From Aliivibrio fischeri (GTDB lineage Bacteria; Pseudomonadota; Gammaproteobacteria; Enterobacterales; Vibrionaceae): a stretch of 64,000 bases of DNA. The notes under the pieces were generated by a model. The model saw only the letters and a program-made list of their open reading frames with translations. It did no database searches and had not been told where the DNA came from. Position 1 is the stretch's first letter. Each line of letters begins with the position of its first letter. A program made the translations under genes and the position numbers. Location of the stretch: assembly GCA_038993745.2 (NCBI GenBank), contig CP160629.1, positions 2,480,001 through 2,544,000 of the forward strand. The letters are read 5' to 3'. Shown here piece by piece: positions 43,756-54,555 of this stretch.

Positions 43756-45636
43756 TTATACCTCTGCCTGATCGCCGTTAGATTGTAGCCAAGAGCGACG
43801 ATCGTCTGCACGTTTCTTGCCTAAAAGCATATCCATCATTTCATCAGTTTGTTCATCATCATCGATCGTTAACTGAACAAGACGTCGTGTGTTTGGATCC
43901 ATCGTCGTTTCACGCAATTGAAGTGGGTTCATCTCACCCAATCCTTTAAATCGCTGTACGTTGATTTTTGCACGCTTATTACTTAAACGATCTAATACGC
44001 CTTCTTTTTCTTCTTCATCAAGTGCATAGAACACCTCTTTACCGCAATCAATACGATACAAAGGAGGCATGGCAACATAAACATGACCAGCTTGAACCAG
44101 TGCTTTGAAGTGTTTTAGATAAAGCGCACATAGCAAAGTTGCAATGTGAAGACCATCAGAATCGGCATCGGCAAGAATACATACTTTACCGTAACGTAAA
44201 CCTGATAAATCATCGGAATCAGGGTCAATACCTAAAGCAACAGAAATATCATGAACTTCTTGAGACGCTAATACTTGGTCAGCCGACACTTCCCATGTAT
44301 TCAGAATTTTACCACGCAGTGGCATAACAGCTTGGAACTCACGATCACGAGCTTGTTTTGCAGAACCACCCGCCGAGTCCCCTTCCACTAAGAAAAGTTC
44401 AGTACGAGCCAAATCTTGAACAGAACAATCGGTCAATTTACCAGGAAGAGCTGGGCCAGAAGCTATTTTCTTACGAACCACTTTTTTAGCTGCACGCATA
44501 CGACGGTGCGCATTCGCAATACATGCTTCAGCAAGTTGCTCTGCAATTTGTGGTTTCTCATTCAACCATAAGCTGAATGCATCTTTTACCACACCAGAAA
44601 CAAACGCTGCACACTGGCGTGAAGATAAACGCTCTTTAGTTTGGCCAGCAAATTGTGGATCTTGCATTTTCACCGATAATACGTAGGCACAACGGTCCCA
44701 AATATCATCAGCAGTTAGCTTAACACCACGAGGAACAAGGTTACGGAACTCACAGAACTCACGCATTGCATCAAGAAGACCTTGGCGCATGCCATTTACG
44801 TGCGTACCACCTTGTGCTGTAGGAATAAGGTTTACATAACTTTCAGCAACTAGCTCACCGCCTTCAGGTAGCCAAGTTACCGCCCAATCAGCCGCTTCAC
44901 CAGTGCCAGAAAAAGCACCCGTAAATGGAATTTCTGGTAATAATGTAAAGCCAGTTACACCTTCAAGAAGGTAATCTTTAAGACCATCTTCATAACACCA
45001 GTTATGCTCTTTATCGTTAACTTTATCTTTAAAAACAATTTCTAAACCAGGACAAAGTACTGCTTTAGCTTTTAGATTATTAATAAGACGAGTAACAGAG
45101 AATTTTGCTGAATCAAAATAGCTCGCATCAGGCCAGAAATGAACACTGGTACCACGATTACGACGACCACAAGTACCTGTTACCGTTAGGTCTGATACTT
45201 TGTCGCCATTTTCAAAAGCAATTTCATATACCTGGCCATCACGACGAACTGTTACTTCAACTCGTTTTGACAAAGCATTTACAACAGAGATACCAACCCC
45301 GTGTAAGCCACCTGAGAATTCGTAGTTTTTACCTGAGAATTTACCACCAGCGTGCAACTTACATAAAATAAGTTCAACACCAGAAACTTTTTCTACTGGG
45401 TGGATATCAACAGGCATACCACGCCCATCATCAATAACTTCAAGTGATTGATCGGCATGTAAAATTACTTCAACTTTTTTCGCGTGTCCGGCTAGAGCTT
45501 CATCGACACTGTTATCAATAACTTCTTGGCCCAAATGGTTTGGACGAACAGTGTCGGTGTACATACCAGGACGGCGACGAACGGGCTCAAGGCCATTTAG
45601 AACCTCAATGGCTCCTGCATTATATTGTTCAGTCAT
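43756..45636 (-). CDS. parE: DNA topoisomerase IV subunit B (ParE)
   Basis: ATPase subunit of topoisomerase IV, 626 aa (E. coli 630). GHKL ATPase motifs: [32 protein letters not shown] and [16 protein letters not shown]. The TOPRIM domain has [16 protein letters not shown] and DADSDGLHI, and [14 protein letters not shown] follows. The start overlaps nothing; a 144-base gap separates it from yqiA, so a separate promoter is possible. Confidence 0.96.
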   Translation of the reverse strand: MTEQYNAGAIEVLNGLEPVRRRPGMYTDTVRPNHLGQEVIDNSVDEALAGHAKKVEVILHADQSLEVIDDGRGMPVDIHPVEKVSGVELILCKLHAGGKFSGKNYEFSGGLHGVGISVVNALSKRVEVTVRRDGQVYEIAFENGDKVSDLTVTGTCGRRNRGTSVHFWPDASYFDSAKFSVTRLINNLKAKAVLCPGLEIVFKDKVNDKEHNWCYEDGLKDYLLEGVTGFTLLPEIPFTGAFSGTGEAADWAVTWLPEGGELVAESYVNLIPTAQGGTHVNGMRQGLLDAMREFCEFRNLVPRGVKLTADDIWDRCAYVLSVKMQDPQFAGQTKERLSSRQCAAFVSGVVKDAFSLWLNEKPQIAEQLAEACIANAHRRMRAAKKVVRKKIASGPALPGKLTDCSVQDLARTELFLVEGDSAGGSAKQARDREFQAVMPLRGKILNTWEVSADQVLASQEVHDISVALGIDPDSDDLSGLRYGKVCILADADSDGLHIATLLCALYLKHFKALVQAGHVYVAMPPLYRIDCGKEVFYALDEEEKEGVLDRLSNKRAKINVQRFKGLGEMNPLQLRETTMDPNTRRLVQLTIDDDEQTDEMMDMLLGKKRADDRRSWLQSNGDQAEV

Positions 45637-45780
45637 ATCTCGGAAGGCTTCTTAAAATTTGTCACATAGTCTGAAAGGGAGAAGGGAAAGTCAAGCAAAC
45701 GCCCCTAATTCCACTCTAAATATGTGGCTTTGTATTAAAGATTGTATCGATACTGTGTCTCTTGCGTAGAGAAACAGTAA

Positions 45781-46365
45781 CTATAAATTTAGAAATTGAA
45801 TAATTTGTTCAGGATAACGCTCAAAGTTAACAAAACTATGATCGCCACCTTTTTCTATTGTCTGTTTACAAGCTGAATACTTATCTACAGCTTGTCGATA
45901 ATCGAGGACTTCATCGCCTTCTTGTTGCAATAACCATAAGTCATCAACAGAATGTAACGTTTCTACTTGCAACGCTAACAGCTCTTCCATGTGCTTCTCT
46001 TCAAGAAAGTATTCTTCTTGAGTATATGGGTTTACTTGCTTTCCAAGGTAATCGGCGAGTAACTCATAAGGCTTAACCGCAGGGTTAACTAAAGCCACTT
46101 TAAAACCATATTGATGATTTAACCACGTAGATAAATACCCACCAAGAGAGCTACCGACCAAACCAATCTGATGCGTGTCTTTATATTCTTCAACAAGTTG
46201 AACTAAAAACTCTGCCGCTTGTGAAGGATAAGAAGGTAAACGAGGCACGATAACCTTGATATCTGGCCGATGTACTTTGCAATGCTCAGCCATGACTTGT
46301 GCCTTATGAGATAAAGGAGAGCTGTTAAAACCGTGAATATACAAAAGCAAACTTGGTTTATACAT
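45781..46365 (-). CDS. yqiA: YqiA family alpha/beta hydrolase (esterase)
   Basis: Small serine hydrolase, 194 aa. Oxyanion-hole region YIHGFNSSPLSHKA, nucleophile elbow GSSLGGYLS and a C-terminal catalytic His in GGDHSFVNFE. The E. coli homologue is an acyl-CoA thioesterase or esterase of unclear physiological substrate. It shares one base with cpdA, part of nudF-yqiB-cpdA-yqiA-parE, a conserved order. Confidence 0.9.
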   Translation of the reverse strand: MYKPSLLLYIHGFNSSPLSHKAQVMAEHCKVHRPDIKVIVPRLPSYPSQAAEFLVQLVEEYKDTHQIGLVGSSLGGYLSTWLNHQYGFKVALVNPAVKPYELLADYLGKQVNPYTQEEYFLEEKHMEELLALQVETLHSVDDLWLLQQEGDEVLDYRQAVDKYSACKQTIEKGGDHSFVNFERYPEQIIQFLNL

Positions 46366-47189
46366 TAGTAGCCCCCAGCTTCACTATCCGCTGAAAAGTC
46401 ACAATCTTTAAGTCGATATACCTGCGTTTCAATATCACCATTTGGTAATAAGTCTAATGTTCTCCAACCTGGAGCTTGAGAATCCAAAGCAAAATCATCT
46501 GAATCAGGAAGAAATTGCACACAAGTAGATGGTGTAGCTAATAAGCGAATACCGTTAACAACTCGGTCTAACTCTTGATGAATATGCCCGCAAACAATTC
46601 CATTCACATTATGATATTTTGCTAAGACAGACCAAAATTGCTCACTTTCTTTAAGTTGATGCTGATCTAACCAAGCACTTCCAGCAGGCAATGGATGGTG
46701 ATGCAATAATACCAATGAATGACGTTGAGGGTGTTGAGATAATGCGTTATCTAATAATGTTAACTGCTCATCAGATAAAGCACCATGAGGAACACCTACA
46801 ACTTGGCTGTCCAGAATAATCACTTGCCAATGCTGACCAATAAGTAAATGTTCACACGCACTAATCTGTGGAGAAGGTAAAACACCGCCCATGCTTGGCT
46901 TATAGTCATGATTACCAGGAAGCCAAAAACAAGGCTTTTTTAGAGGCATTATTCCCTTAACAAAGTGCTGATAAGATTCAACGGTATGATCTTGAGAAAT
47001 ATCACCCGTAGCAAGAATGGCATCAAAATCAGGAGTTCGCTGTAGTACTTGTTCTACAACGCTTTGAAAGCTTTTTCGTGTAGGTACGCCAAGTAATGCA
47101 CCATCTTCTGGCGCAAACAAGTGGGTATCTGTTATCTGTAACAAGCGAATCGAATCGCTTTCTTCATTAAGTAATGTTTCAGAGAGCAA
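46365..47189 (-). CDS. cpdA: 3',5'-cyclic-AMP phosphodiesterase CpdA
   Basis: Metallophosphoesterase that hydrolyses cAMP, tuning CRP-dependent expression; 274 aa, E. coli length (275). All metal motifs are present: ITDTHLF, ATGDISQD, PGNHDYKPS, HHHPLP and VCGHIHQEL. The stop of cpdA overlaps the start of yqiA by one base (TAATG type). Loss of this gene would raise cAMP; here it is intact. Confidence 0.93.
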   Translation of the reverse strand: MLSETLLNEESDSIRLLQITDTHLFAPEDGALLGVPTRKSFQSVVEQVLQRTPDFDAILATGDISQDHTVESYQHFVKGIMPLKKPCFWLPGNHDYKPSMGGVLPSPQISACEHLLIGQHWQVIILDSQVVGVPHGALSDEQLTLLDNALSQHPQRHSLVLLHHHPLPAGSAWLDQHQLKESEQFWSVLAKYHNVNGIVCGHIHQELDRVVNGIRLLATPSTCVQFLPDSDDFALDSQAPGWRTLDLLPNGDIETQVYRLKDCDFSADSEAGGY

Positions 47190-47204
47190 AATAGCTACAA
47201 CCTT

Positions 47205-47636
47205 TTAATTCTTTTCTAAAAAAATGGGTTCTTGGCTTATCCCATTTTTTAAACAAAACGTCAGCCAGTCACTTAGGAACTGGTTTAATTGATGCTTTTC
47301 ATCTTTCTGAAGCATCTTTCCATTTGGATAATCATATTTTGCTTTGATATAAGCAAGTTGCTGACTTGCACATACCTCAGCAACTCTCGCATCATGATAA
47401 AGTCGAACCGTTAATTTCGGAAGTGGATATATCGGTTGTTCATCAATCTGATAAACCTCAACCAATGTGGTATAAACAGTGACTTCCAAGACTTTTATCT
47501 GATACTGCTGCTGGCACACTTGATAGCTTGCTAATGCACCTATATTTTCTTTCTTTGGTAAAAGAGACACTAATTTAGCGTAATTAGTTTCATATACTCT
47601 CATCAAGCTCGCTAAATCTACATGGTATTTACGCAT
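47205..47636 (-). CDS. yqiB: YqiB family protein (DUF1249)
   Basis: Protein of unknown function, 143 aa from ATG 47636 (MRKYHVDLASLMRVYETNYAKL). An upstream in-frame ATG at 47675 would overlap nudF, so it is rejected. Conserved family features: LASLMRVYETNY, the VTVYTTLVEVYQ strand, LTVRLYHDARVAEVCA and a final WLTFCLKNG. Its gene always follows nudF in this cluster; no function is assigned. Confidence 0.87.
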   Translation of the reverse strand: MRKYHVDLASLMRVYETNYAKLVSLLPKKENIGALASYQVCQQQYQIKVLEVTVYTTLVEVYQIDEQPIYPLPKLTVRLYHDARVAEVCASQQLAYIKAKYDYPNGKMLQKDEKHQLNQFLSDWLTFCLKNGISQEPIFLEKN

Positions 47637-47637
47637 G

Positions 47638-48276
47638 TTATTGCGCATTCCACTGTGATCGCAAACGCGAAACATTTAATTCTAACCATTGAAGAGCAAT
47701 AATTGAGGCTGCATTCTCAATTATGCCACGATTAACAAGGGCATACGCCTCTTCACGAGAAACAACATGTACTTGAATATCTTCGTTTTCATCTTCTAAA
47801 CCGTGGATACCTTCGGCTTTAGAAGCATCAACACACCCAACAAAAACATCGATTCTTTCAGTACAGCCACCCGAAGATGGATAAAAATGCGATATTTTCT
47901 CTAAATGAGCAACGGTTATACCGGCTTCTTCATCGGCCTCACGAACGGCCACTTGCTCTGCTGATTCATCTTTATCGATCATTCCAGCGACAATTTCATA
48001 CTGCCAAGGCGCGTTGGATTCTAATGCTCCAACTCGGATCTGTTCAATTAATACAACCTGATCCGTTTTAGGATCATAAGGCAATAATGCAACCGCATGA
48101 CCTCGTTCAAAAAGCTCTCGTTCAATGACTTCACTCCAACCGCCGCTAAACAATTGGTGACGAAAAGCAACTTTTGTCATTTTAAAGAAACCATTAAACA
48201 AAGGCTCTTTCGATATTATTTCAACATCTTCAGAACCAAACTGATTCACTAGGTCTATATTTGATGATAAAACCAT
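47638..48276 (-). CDS. nudF: ADP-ribose pyrophosphatase NudF
   Basis: Nudix hydrolase acting on ADP-ribose, 212 aa (E. coli 209). The N-terminus has FNGFFKMTKVAFRHQLFSGG. The Nudix box is GMIDKDESAEQVAVREADEEAGI in pattern (residues near 98-120), with the essential REXXEE. The CTERIDVFVGCVD and GLEDENEDIQVHVVSRE segments are typical of ADP-ribose enzymes. It is first in the minus-strand cluster and divergent from tolC. Confidence 0.92.
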   Translation of the reverse strand: MVLSSNIDLVNQFGSEDVEIISKEPLFNGFFKMTKVAFRHQLFSGGWSEVIERELFERGHAVALLPYDPKTDQVVLIEQIRVGALESNAPWQYEIVAGMIDKDESAEQVAVREADEEAGITVAHLEKISHFYPSSGGCTERIDVFVGCVDASKAEGIHGLEDENEDIQVHVVSREEAYALVNRGIIENAASIIALQWLELNVSRLRSQWNAQ

Positions 48277-48508
48277 CGATTCCTCTCAATTTCTCGCTCT
48301 GTTTTATCACTCATTTTTACGAGCAACAATTTATTAACTCAACTTTTTTGATAATGCTTACATTTTTTTTATAAGCTTTCCATTATATTTCTTTGAAGTA
48401 ATGCTTATAAAACGTAAAAAAACGTAATCTTTAGAGCCAGAGGGTGTCTAGATAAGGTACACTCTATGAACTATATTATATAAAACAATTTTTGCAGGAC
48501 AAACCACC
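48277..48508. promoter_or_regulatory. Divergent nudF / tolC regulatory region
   Basis: No gene is visible. The sequence is AT-rich and includes a direct repeat TAATGCTTA (48352-48360 and 48399-48407) and a near-inverted pair AGGGTGT / ACACTCT (about 48440-48465), 45 bases before the tolC start. These could be operator sites; I do not recognise the regulator. Confidence 0.4.
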
Positions 48509-49834
48509 ATGAGAAAACTGCTTCCACTCTTTATTGGAATGGCACTAGGTAGTTTCAGCTCTTTAGCTGCTGCCGATGATCTAGCACAAGTCTACAACCA
48601 AGCTAAAGAAAATGACCCTCAGCTATTAAGAGCTGCTGCAACGAAAGACGCAGCGTTTGAAGCGGTAAACTCTTCGCAAAGTTCATTGTTACCTCAAATC
48701 GACTTAACAGCAGGCTACAATATTTTACGTAGTGACAACGATACTCGTGATAATGATCGTTTAACTGCTGGTATTAACCTTTCTCAAGAGCTATACCAAC
48801 AATCTAGCTGGGTTAGCTTAGACATTGCAGAGAAAAGCGCTCGCCAAGCAGACTCGGCATATGCAGCAGAACAACAAGGTGTCATTTTACGTGTCGCACA
48901 AGCTTACTTTGACGTGCTGCGTGCCAACGATAACCTAGAATTTGTACGAGCAGAAAAAGCAGCCGTTGCTCGTCAACTTGAACAAACAAAACAACGTTTT
49001 GATGTAGGTTTGTCAGCAATTACCGATGTTCATGATGCTCAAGCTCAATACGATAGCGTATTAGCAAATGAAGTATTAACAGAGAACCAATTAGTAAATA
49101 GCTACGAAGATTTACGAGTAATTACAGGCCAGGGCCATACTCACCTAAGCGTACTTGATACTAAACGCTTTTCAGCAAGCCCATCAGAGCAATCATCTGA
49201 TAGCCTAATTGAAGAAGCACAAGAGAAAAACTTGAGTTTATTAGCCGCTCGTATCAGCGCTGATGTAGCAAAAGATAATATTTCTCTAGCAAGTTCTGGT
49301 CACATGCCATCACTGACATTTGATGCGGGTTATAACTACACGGATCAAAGTGGCACAAAAAATGGCTTTAATGATGATAGCTACGGCGACATCAATGCTG
49401 GTATTAATTTATATATCCCATTATATACCGGTGGTAATACAAGCTCACTAACAAGCCAAGCTGAATTCCAATATGTAGCAGCAAGCCAAGAGCTAGAAGC
49501 AACGTACCGTGATGTAACTAAAAATGTACGTGCATTTAATAACAACATCAATGCGTCAATTGGTGCTTTAAAAGCATACGAACAAACAGTTATCTCTGCA
49601 CAATCAGCATTAGAAGCGACAGAAGCAGGTTTTGATGTTGGTACTCGTACTATTGTTGATGTATTAGACTCTACTCGTCGTTTGTATGATGCAAACCGTA
49701 ACTTAGCAAACGCTCGTTACGATTACATTATTAGCGTACTTCAGTTAAAACAAGCAGTTGGCACACTAAGCGAACAAGATATCATGGATATCAACATGGG
49801 TTTAAAAGCAAATAAGACGACGCAAACCAAATAA
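48509..49834 (+). CDS. tolC: Outer-membrane efflux channel TolC
   Basis: Trimeric outer-membrane exit duct used by multidrug pumps and type I secretion, 441 aa. Signal peptide to about residue 22 (LAAADD). Two repeated OEP halves are visible, with DLAQVYNQAKENDPQLLRAAATKDAAFE in the first and the SLIEEAQEKNLSLLAARISADVAK segment in the second, plus long helical coils ending in NLANARYDYIISVLQLKQAVGTL. It is divergent from nudF, as in E. coli. Confidence 0.93.
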   Translation: MRKLLPLFIGMALGSFSSLAAADDLAQVYNQAKENDPQLLRAAATKDAAFEAVNSSQSSLLPQIDLTAGYNILRSDNDTRDNDRLTAGINLSQELYQQSSWVSLDIAEKSARQADSAYAAEQQGVILRVAQAYFDVLRANDNLEFVRAEKAAVARQLEQTKQRFDVGLSAITDVHDAQAQYDSVLANEVLTENQLVNSYEDLRVITGQGHTHLSVLDTKRFSASPSEQSSDSLIEEAQEKNLSLLAARISADVAKDNISLASSGHMPSLTFDAGYNYTDQSGTKNGFNDDSYGDINAGINLYIPLYTGGNTSSLTSQAEFQYVAASQELEATYRDVTKNVRAFNNNINASIGALKAYEQTVISAQSALEATEAGFDVGTRTIVDVLDSTRRLYDANRNLANARYDYIISVLQLKQAVGTLSEQDIMDINMGLKANKTTQTK

Positions 49835-49878
49835 GTTGATACCAATTATGTAATTACGACATAATTAGCACACAAACA

Positions 49879-49909
49879 AAAAAGCCACATTACTATAATG
49901 TGGCTTTTC
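49879..49909. terminator. Bidirectional terminator between tolC and hldE
   Basis: Stem AAAGCCACATTA with TAATGTGGCTTT, three-base loop, A run before and T-rich sequence after, between converging genes. Confidence 0.87.
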
Positions 49910-49927
49910 TTTTATCCGTTGCCGCTA

Positions 49928-51358
49928 TTAGCCGCGACCGCCTTTAATGGCTTCAATGATACCTGTTGTTGAACAGCCATCTTCAAAGTTTAATACTTTA
50001 ACTTCACCACCCGCAGCAATCACTTCGGCACCACCAGCGATATCTTCAATCGCATAATCACCGCCTTTAACCAATAGCGATGGCAATACTTGTGAGATCA
50101 ATCTTTGTGGTGTGTCTTCAGAGAAAGGAACAACCCAATCAACTGCACCTAAACCAGCCAATACCGCCATGCGACGATCTGTTGGGTTAATAGGACGACC
50201 AGGACCTTTTAATCGTTGTACTGATTCATTAGTGTTAACAGCAACAATCAAACGATCACCCAATTCAGCAGCATGATTTAAATAAGAAACATGACCTGCA
50301 TGTAAAATATCAAAACAGCCATTTGTCATAACAACTTTCTCACCACGAGCACGAGCTTGTTTTACTGCACTGATCAGCTGTTCTTCACCGATAATACCAA
50401 AGCCAGAGTCTTGGCTACCATGAATTGCTTCTGCAAGTTCAATGGTTGATAGCGTAGAAGTACCTAATTTACCAACAACAACACCCGCAGCGGCGTTTGC
50501 TAATGCACACGCTTCATCTAACGGTTTACCTGTTGATACTGATGCAGCCAATACTGAAATAACCGTATCACCAGCACCTGTCACATCAAACACTTCACGT
50601 GCTTGAGTAGGTAAATGCAATGGTTCCATATTACGGCGTAGTAATGTCATACCATGTTCACTACGAGTAACAAGTAATGCTTCAAAATCAAACTCTTCGA
50701 TAATCTGTTGGCCTTTTGCTACTAGATCATCTTCATCTTTAACTTTGCCAACTACCGTTTCAAATTCAAGCATATTAGGCGTTAATAACGTTGCACCACG
50801 GTAACGCTCAAAATCGGCACCTTTAGGATCAATAAACACAGGTACATTGACTTTACGTGCTTCTTGAATCATCAACTGAACGTGCTCTAAAGCGCCTTTC
50901 GCATAATCAGAAAGAACAACGGCTTTTACGCTTGATAGTGCTTGTTGCATACGGCTAATAATCGGTTCTGCAGCAACATCATGGAAGCTATCTTCAAAAT
51001 CCAAACGAATAAGTTGCTGACCGCGACTCATCACTCGTAATTTAGTAATAGTTGGAAATTCAGGAAGAGCAACAAAGTCACAATGTACTTTTAATGACTC
51101 TAATGTTGTTGTTAATGCTTGTGCTGGCTCATCTTCACCAACCAATCCAACTAAGTGTGCATCACCACCTAATGCAGCAATATTCATTGCTACGTTTGCT
51201 GCACCACCTGGACGTTCTTCAATTTTTTCAACTTTAACAACAGGTACTGGTGCTTCTGGTGAAATACGACTCGTAGGGCCACCCCAGTAACGGTCAAGCA
51301 TCACATCACCAACAATCAATACGCTTGATTGATCATAATTTGGAAGTGTCGGTTTCAT
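49928..51358 (-). CDS. hldE: Bifunctional heptose kinase / adenylyltransferase HldE
   Basis: Makes ADP-D-glycero-beta-D-manno-heptose for lipopolysaccharide inner core, 476 aa (E. coli 477). Start ATG 51358 ([11 protein letters not shown]) follows GGAGAAAAG. N-terminal PfkB-type kinase (about residues 1-318) shows [18 protein letters not shown] and the DVTGAGDT signature. The C-terminal nucleotidyltransferase (about 340-476) shows [16 protein letters not shown], the HxGH motif. The frame is intact; glnE lies 135 bases upstream. Confidence 0.95.
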   Translation of the reverse strand: MKPTLPNYDQSSVLIVGDVMLDRYWGGPTSRISPEAPVPVVKVEKIEERPGGAANVAMNIAALGGDAHLVGLVGEDEPAQALTTTLESLKVHCDFVALPEFPTITKLRVMSRGQQLIRLDFEDSFHDVAAEPIISRMQQALSSVKAVVLSDYAKGALEHVQLMIQEARKVNVPVFIDPKGADFERYRGATLLTPNMLEFETVVGKVKDEDDLVAKGQQIIEEFDFEALLVTRSEHGMTLLRRNMEPLHLPTQAREVFDVTGAGDTVISVLAASVSTGKPLDEACALANAAAGVVVGKLGTSTLSTIELAEAIHGSQDSGFGIIGEEQLISAVKQARARGEKVVMTNGCFDILHAGHVSYLNHAAELGDRLIVAVNTNESVQRLKGPGRPINPTDRRMAVLAGLGAVDWVVPFSEDTPQRLISQVLPSLLVKGGDYAIEDIAGGAEVIAAGGEVKVLNFEDGCSTTGIIEAIKGGRG

Positions 51359-51493
51359 TCTTTTCTCCGGCAATAAATAGCAAACTATCCACCATTATTG
51401 GTTCGAGCTATTTATAAAAAATCTACTGTTACAAATGGTAGCATTTACGCAAGTTCTACGCCAACTTAGTCGTTTTAAACCTAACGTTAACTA

Positions 51494-54350
51494 TTATTTA
51501 AGCCAATGCTCCCAAGCTTTTATTACGGCGTTTCTTTCACCACTGAATTTATCGTCTTCTACGTCGGCATCAAAACCAAGTAAATTACGGTGGTGTATTT
51601 CATTTCTTAATGTGCAATAAGCCTCAATGAGCTCATTTGCAGTACCATTGTCCATCACATCTTGCTGAGCAAAACTTTCAAATATTCTAACGTTATCTGA
51701 CCAATGGGTTAACTTTGGAAGCGTATGGCTGTATTTCAAAACAAGATATTGTGCCAAAAACTCAATATCTGTAATTCCCCAGCATCTTGCTTAATCATGA
51801 AGCGATGTGCTTTTTCCCACCAAGGTGATCACGCATTTTTTCTCGCATATCAAGAACATCTTGTTTTAGCTTTTCATCTTCTCGCTCTAAGCACAAAATC
51901 TCATGCCGTGTGACTTTAAACGCCTGCTGTAATTGCTCATCACCATAAATCATACGAGCCCGAACTAAAGCTTGATGCTCCCATGTCCACGCATCTTCTC
52001 TTTGGTATTCATCAAACGCCTCACTCGTACTAACGAGCAAACCCGATGCTCCAGATGGACGCAAACGAGTATCCACTTCATACAAAATGCCTGATGCGGT
52101 ACGAACTGAAAAGATATGAATAATGCGCTGCGCTAATCGTAGATAAAACTGACGACCATCAATCTCTTTTTTACCATTGGTATACGTATTCACATCACAA
52201 TCGTGCATGAATACGATATCGAGGTCGGAGTTATAACCTAGCTCCCATCCGCCCACTTTACCATAACCAATAACCGCAAAACCTTTACTATCTCTACCTT
52301 CTAAATGAGATGGTTCACCAAACTTCTCTGTTACTTGTAACCAAGCTTGGTTAACAACCGCTTCTACTATTGCTTCTGATAAATAAGTTAAGTGATCACT
52401 CACTTTCATTAACGATAACCCACCAGCAATGTCTGATGCAGCAATTCTAAGCAAGCATATTTGCTTAAACTGACGCAAAGCTTCCATTTGCTGTTCCATG
52501 TCATCTTCAGGAATACGAGCTAAAAACTCGCGCAATTCGACTTTATATTGGCTTAATTCAATAGGATTATAGAGTTGGTTAATATCCAATAGTTCATCTA
52601 ATAATATTGGATATCGCGTTAATTGCTCTGCAACCATTGGACTTGCTGAACATAAACGAACCAAATGCTGCAGTGCACCATTATGTTCATCTAATAGTTC
52701 CAGATAAGTCGTTCGAGTTGCAATGGCCTGAATTAATTTAGTTAAGCGAGGTAAAGTATCAGCTGCGTCTTCTCGCTTAATCACAATATTGAACAATTTC
52801 GGCATTAAATGCGTAATCGCATCTCGCCCTCTTGGTCCTAAGGTTTTCTTTTTCAGCTCACCTTTAAAGTCAATAATCTGATTAGTGAGTTGTACTGATT
52901 GTTCTGGATTGAGCTCTTCAAGAATGTGTTCTAGTACTTCTTTGTTATGAGCCATATCCCATAACTCACGGTAGGATGAATCAATACTATTCTCTAACTC
53001 GTCATCATCATCGCCAATCAGATCATGAAACACCGCATGAATTGACGTCATATGTTGCTGTATTTCTGCATACAAGGTTGACCAATCTTGCATTCCCATG
53101 GCAAAAGCTAAACGCATTTGATCTCTTTCATCATCAGGTAGCGTCTGCGTTTGTTTGTCATTGATGGCTTGCAACAGATTTTCTAAACGTCTTAAAAAGC
53201 AATACCCTGCCATCAAGGTATCAACATCTGAAACAGAAAGTTGTCCTAATTCTTTAATCGCAGATAAGGTTTCTAATAACCCTCGACCACGCAATGATGG
53301 TTCACGCCCACCACGAATAAGTTGGAATACTTGAGCAATGAACTCAACTTCTCGAATACCACCTGCACCTAATTTAATATTGTTACTTAATCCACGACGG
53401 CGAACTTCACTGGTGATCATGGATTTCATTCGACGTAATGCTTGAATGGCACCAAAATCAATATAGCGACGGAAAACAAAGGGACGCAGCATTTGGCGAA
53501 GTTCTTGATAATGGCTATACGTTTCTTTACCCATTACTCGCGCTTTTATCATTGCGTAACGTTCCCAGTCACGCCCTTGCTCTTGATAATAGTCTTCCAA
53601 CGCAGCGTAACTCATGACTAATGGTCCACTATCTCCAAATGGACGAAGTCGTAAATCAACTCGATAACAGAAGCCATCAAATGTTTTTTGATCTAATGCT
53701 TTAATCAGCTTTTGCCCTAATCGAGTAAAAAATTGCGCATTGGCAATGCTACGACGAGCACCTTCTGTCTCACCGTTTTCAGGGTAAGTAAAAATCAAAT
53801 CTATATCGGATGAGAAATTCAACTCTCCACCACCCAATTTCCCCATACCGATAATGAGCATAGGTTGATCTTCACCTTTCGCGTTCTTAGGTGTTCCCCA
53901 ATCAATACAGGCTTGCTTATATAACCATTGATAAGACTCAACAATTAAGGCCTCAGCCAGTAAAGATAGGTGAGATAAGCTTTTCTCTAATGACCAATTG
54001 GATATTTCATTGTGAGCTAAATTAAAATCCTGCCATGCAATGTAACTCATCTCTCGACGGCGAAAATAGCGAAGCTCCCGCATTAAGCTATTTTCATCGG
54101 CACACTTCGCTAATTGGGCTTGTAATAACTCTCGATATTGTTCACTACGGCACTCCACCTCGAATAAACTTGGAAAATGCTGACAAAGATATTCATCTTG
54201 TTCAAACGCTTCATGAAGAAAGTCACTGCATCCCAAAGCTATCATTAATTGAGTTTTAAACGCTTCTGGCCACGATTGAATATGGTCAAGATATGTAAGC
54301 TCTTGCAAACGATGTTCAGCGAGAGAAAGTAGAGATGATGGCAAAGACAT
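51494..54350 (-). CDS. glnE: Glutamine synthetase adenylyltransferase GlnE (frame broken twice)
   Basis: Adds and removes AMP on glutamine synthetase in response to PII. Start ATG 54350 ([15 protein letters not shown]) follows AAGGAAT. The deadenylylase domain shows [20 protein letters not shown]; the adenylylase domain shows [23 protein letters not shown]. Near the end two single bases are missing about 35 bases apart, at an A run (plus TTTTT 51811-51815) and a G run (plus CCCC 51777-51780). Restoring both recovers [16 protein letters not shown] and [10 protein letters not shown], and 952 aa (E. coli 946). Callers would give 859 and 87 aa pieces. Probably sequencing deficits. Confidence 0.92.
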
Positions 54351-54504
54351 GATATTCCTTATCGAAAATTCCATTCATACCAATTCAAGCGAATAGATGA
54401 ATCGGTTATGTTAACAAGTAAAATAGCCATATACTTTTTTGGATTAGTTGCATAGTACATAGAGCAAATAACACTGTGCCAAATTTTAGTTTTAGCCGCA
54501 AACA

Positions 54505-54535
54505 AAAACGCCTACAACTGGAGTGTAGGCGTTAT
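54505..54535 (-). terminator. Terminator after the chemoreceptor gene
   Basis: Stem AACGCCTACA with TGTAGGCGTT and a seven-base loop; on the minus strand it is followed by TTTTGTTTG. It separates the chemoreceptor from glnE. Confidence 0.8.
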
Positions 54536-54555
54536 TAATTTTAAAACAGGATAGG

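Noticed and set aside
43440..43760. Quinolone-resistance change in parC
   Set aside because: Ser85 and Glu89 are the usual sensitive-type residues.
51494..51757. Separate 87 aa gene downstream of glnE
   Set aside because: Its sequence is the C-terminal end of GlnE in the correct frame, cut off by two frameshifts.
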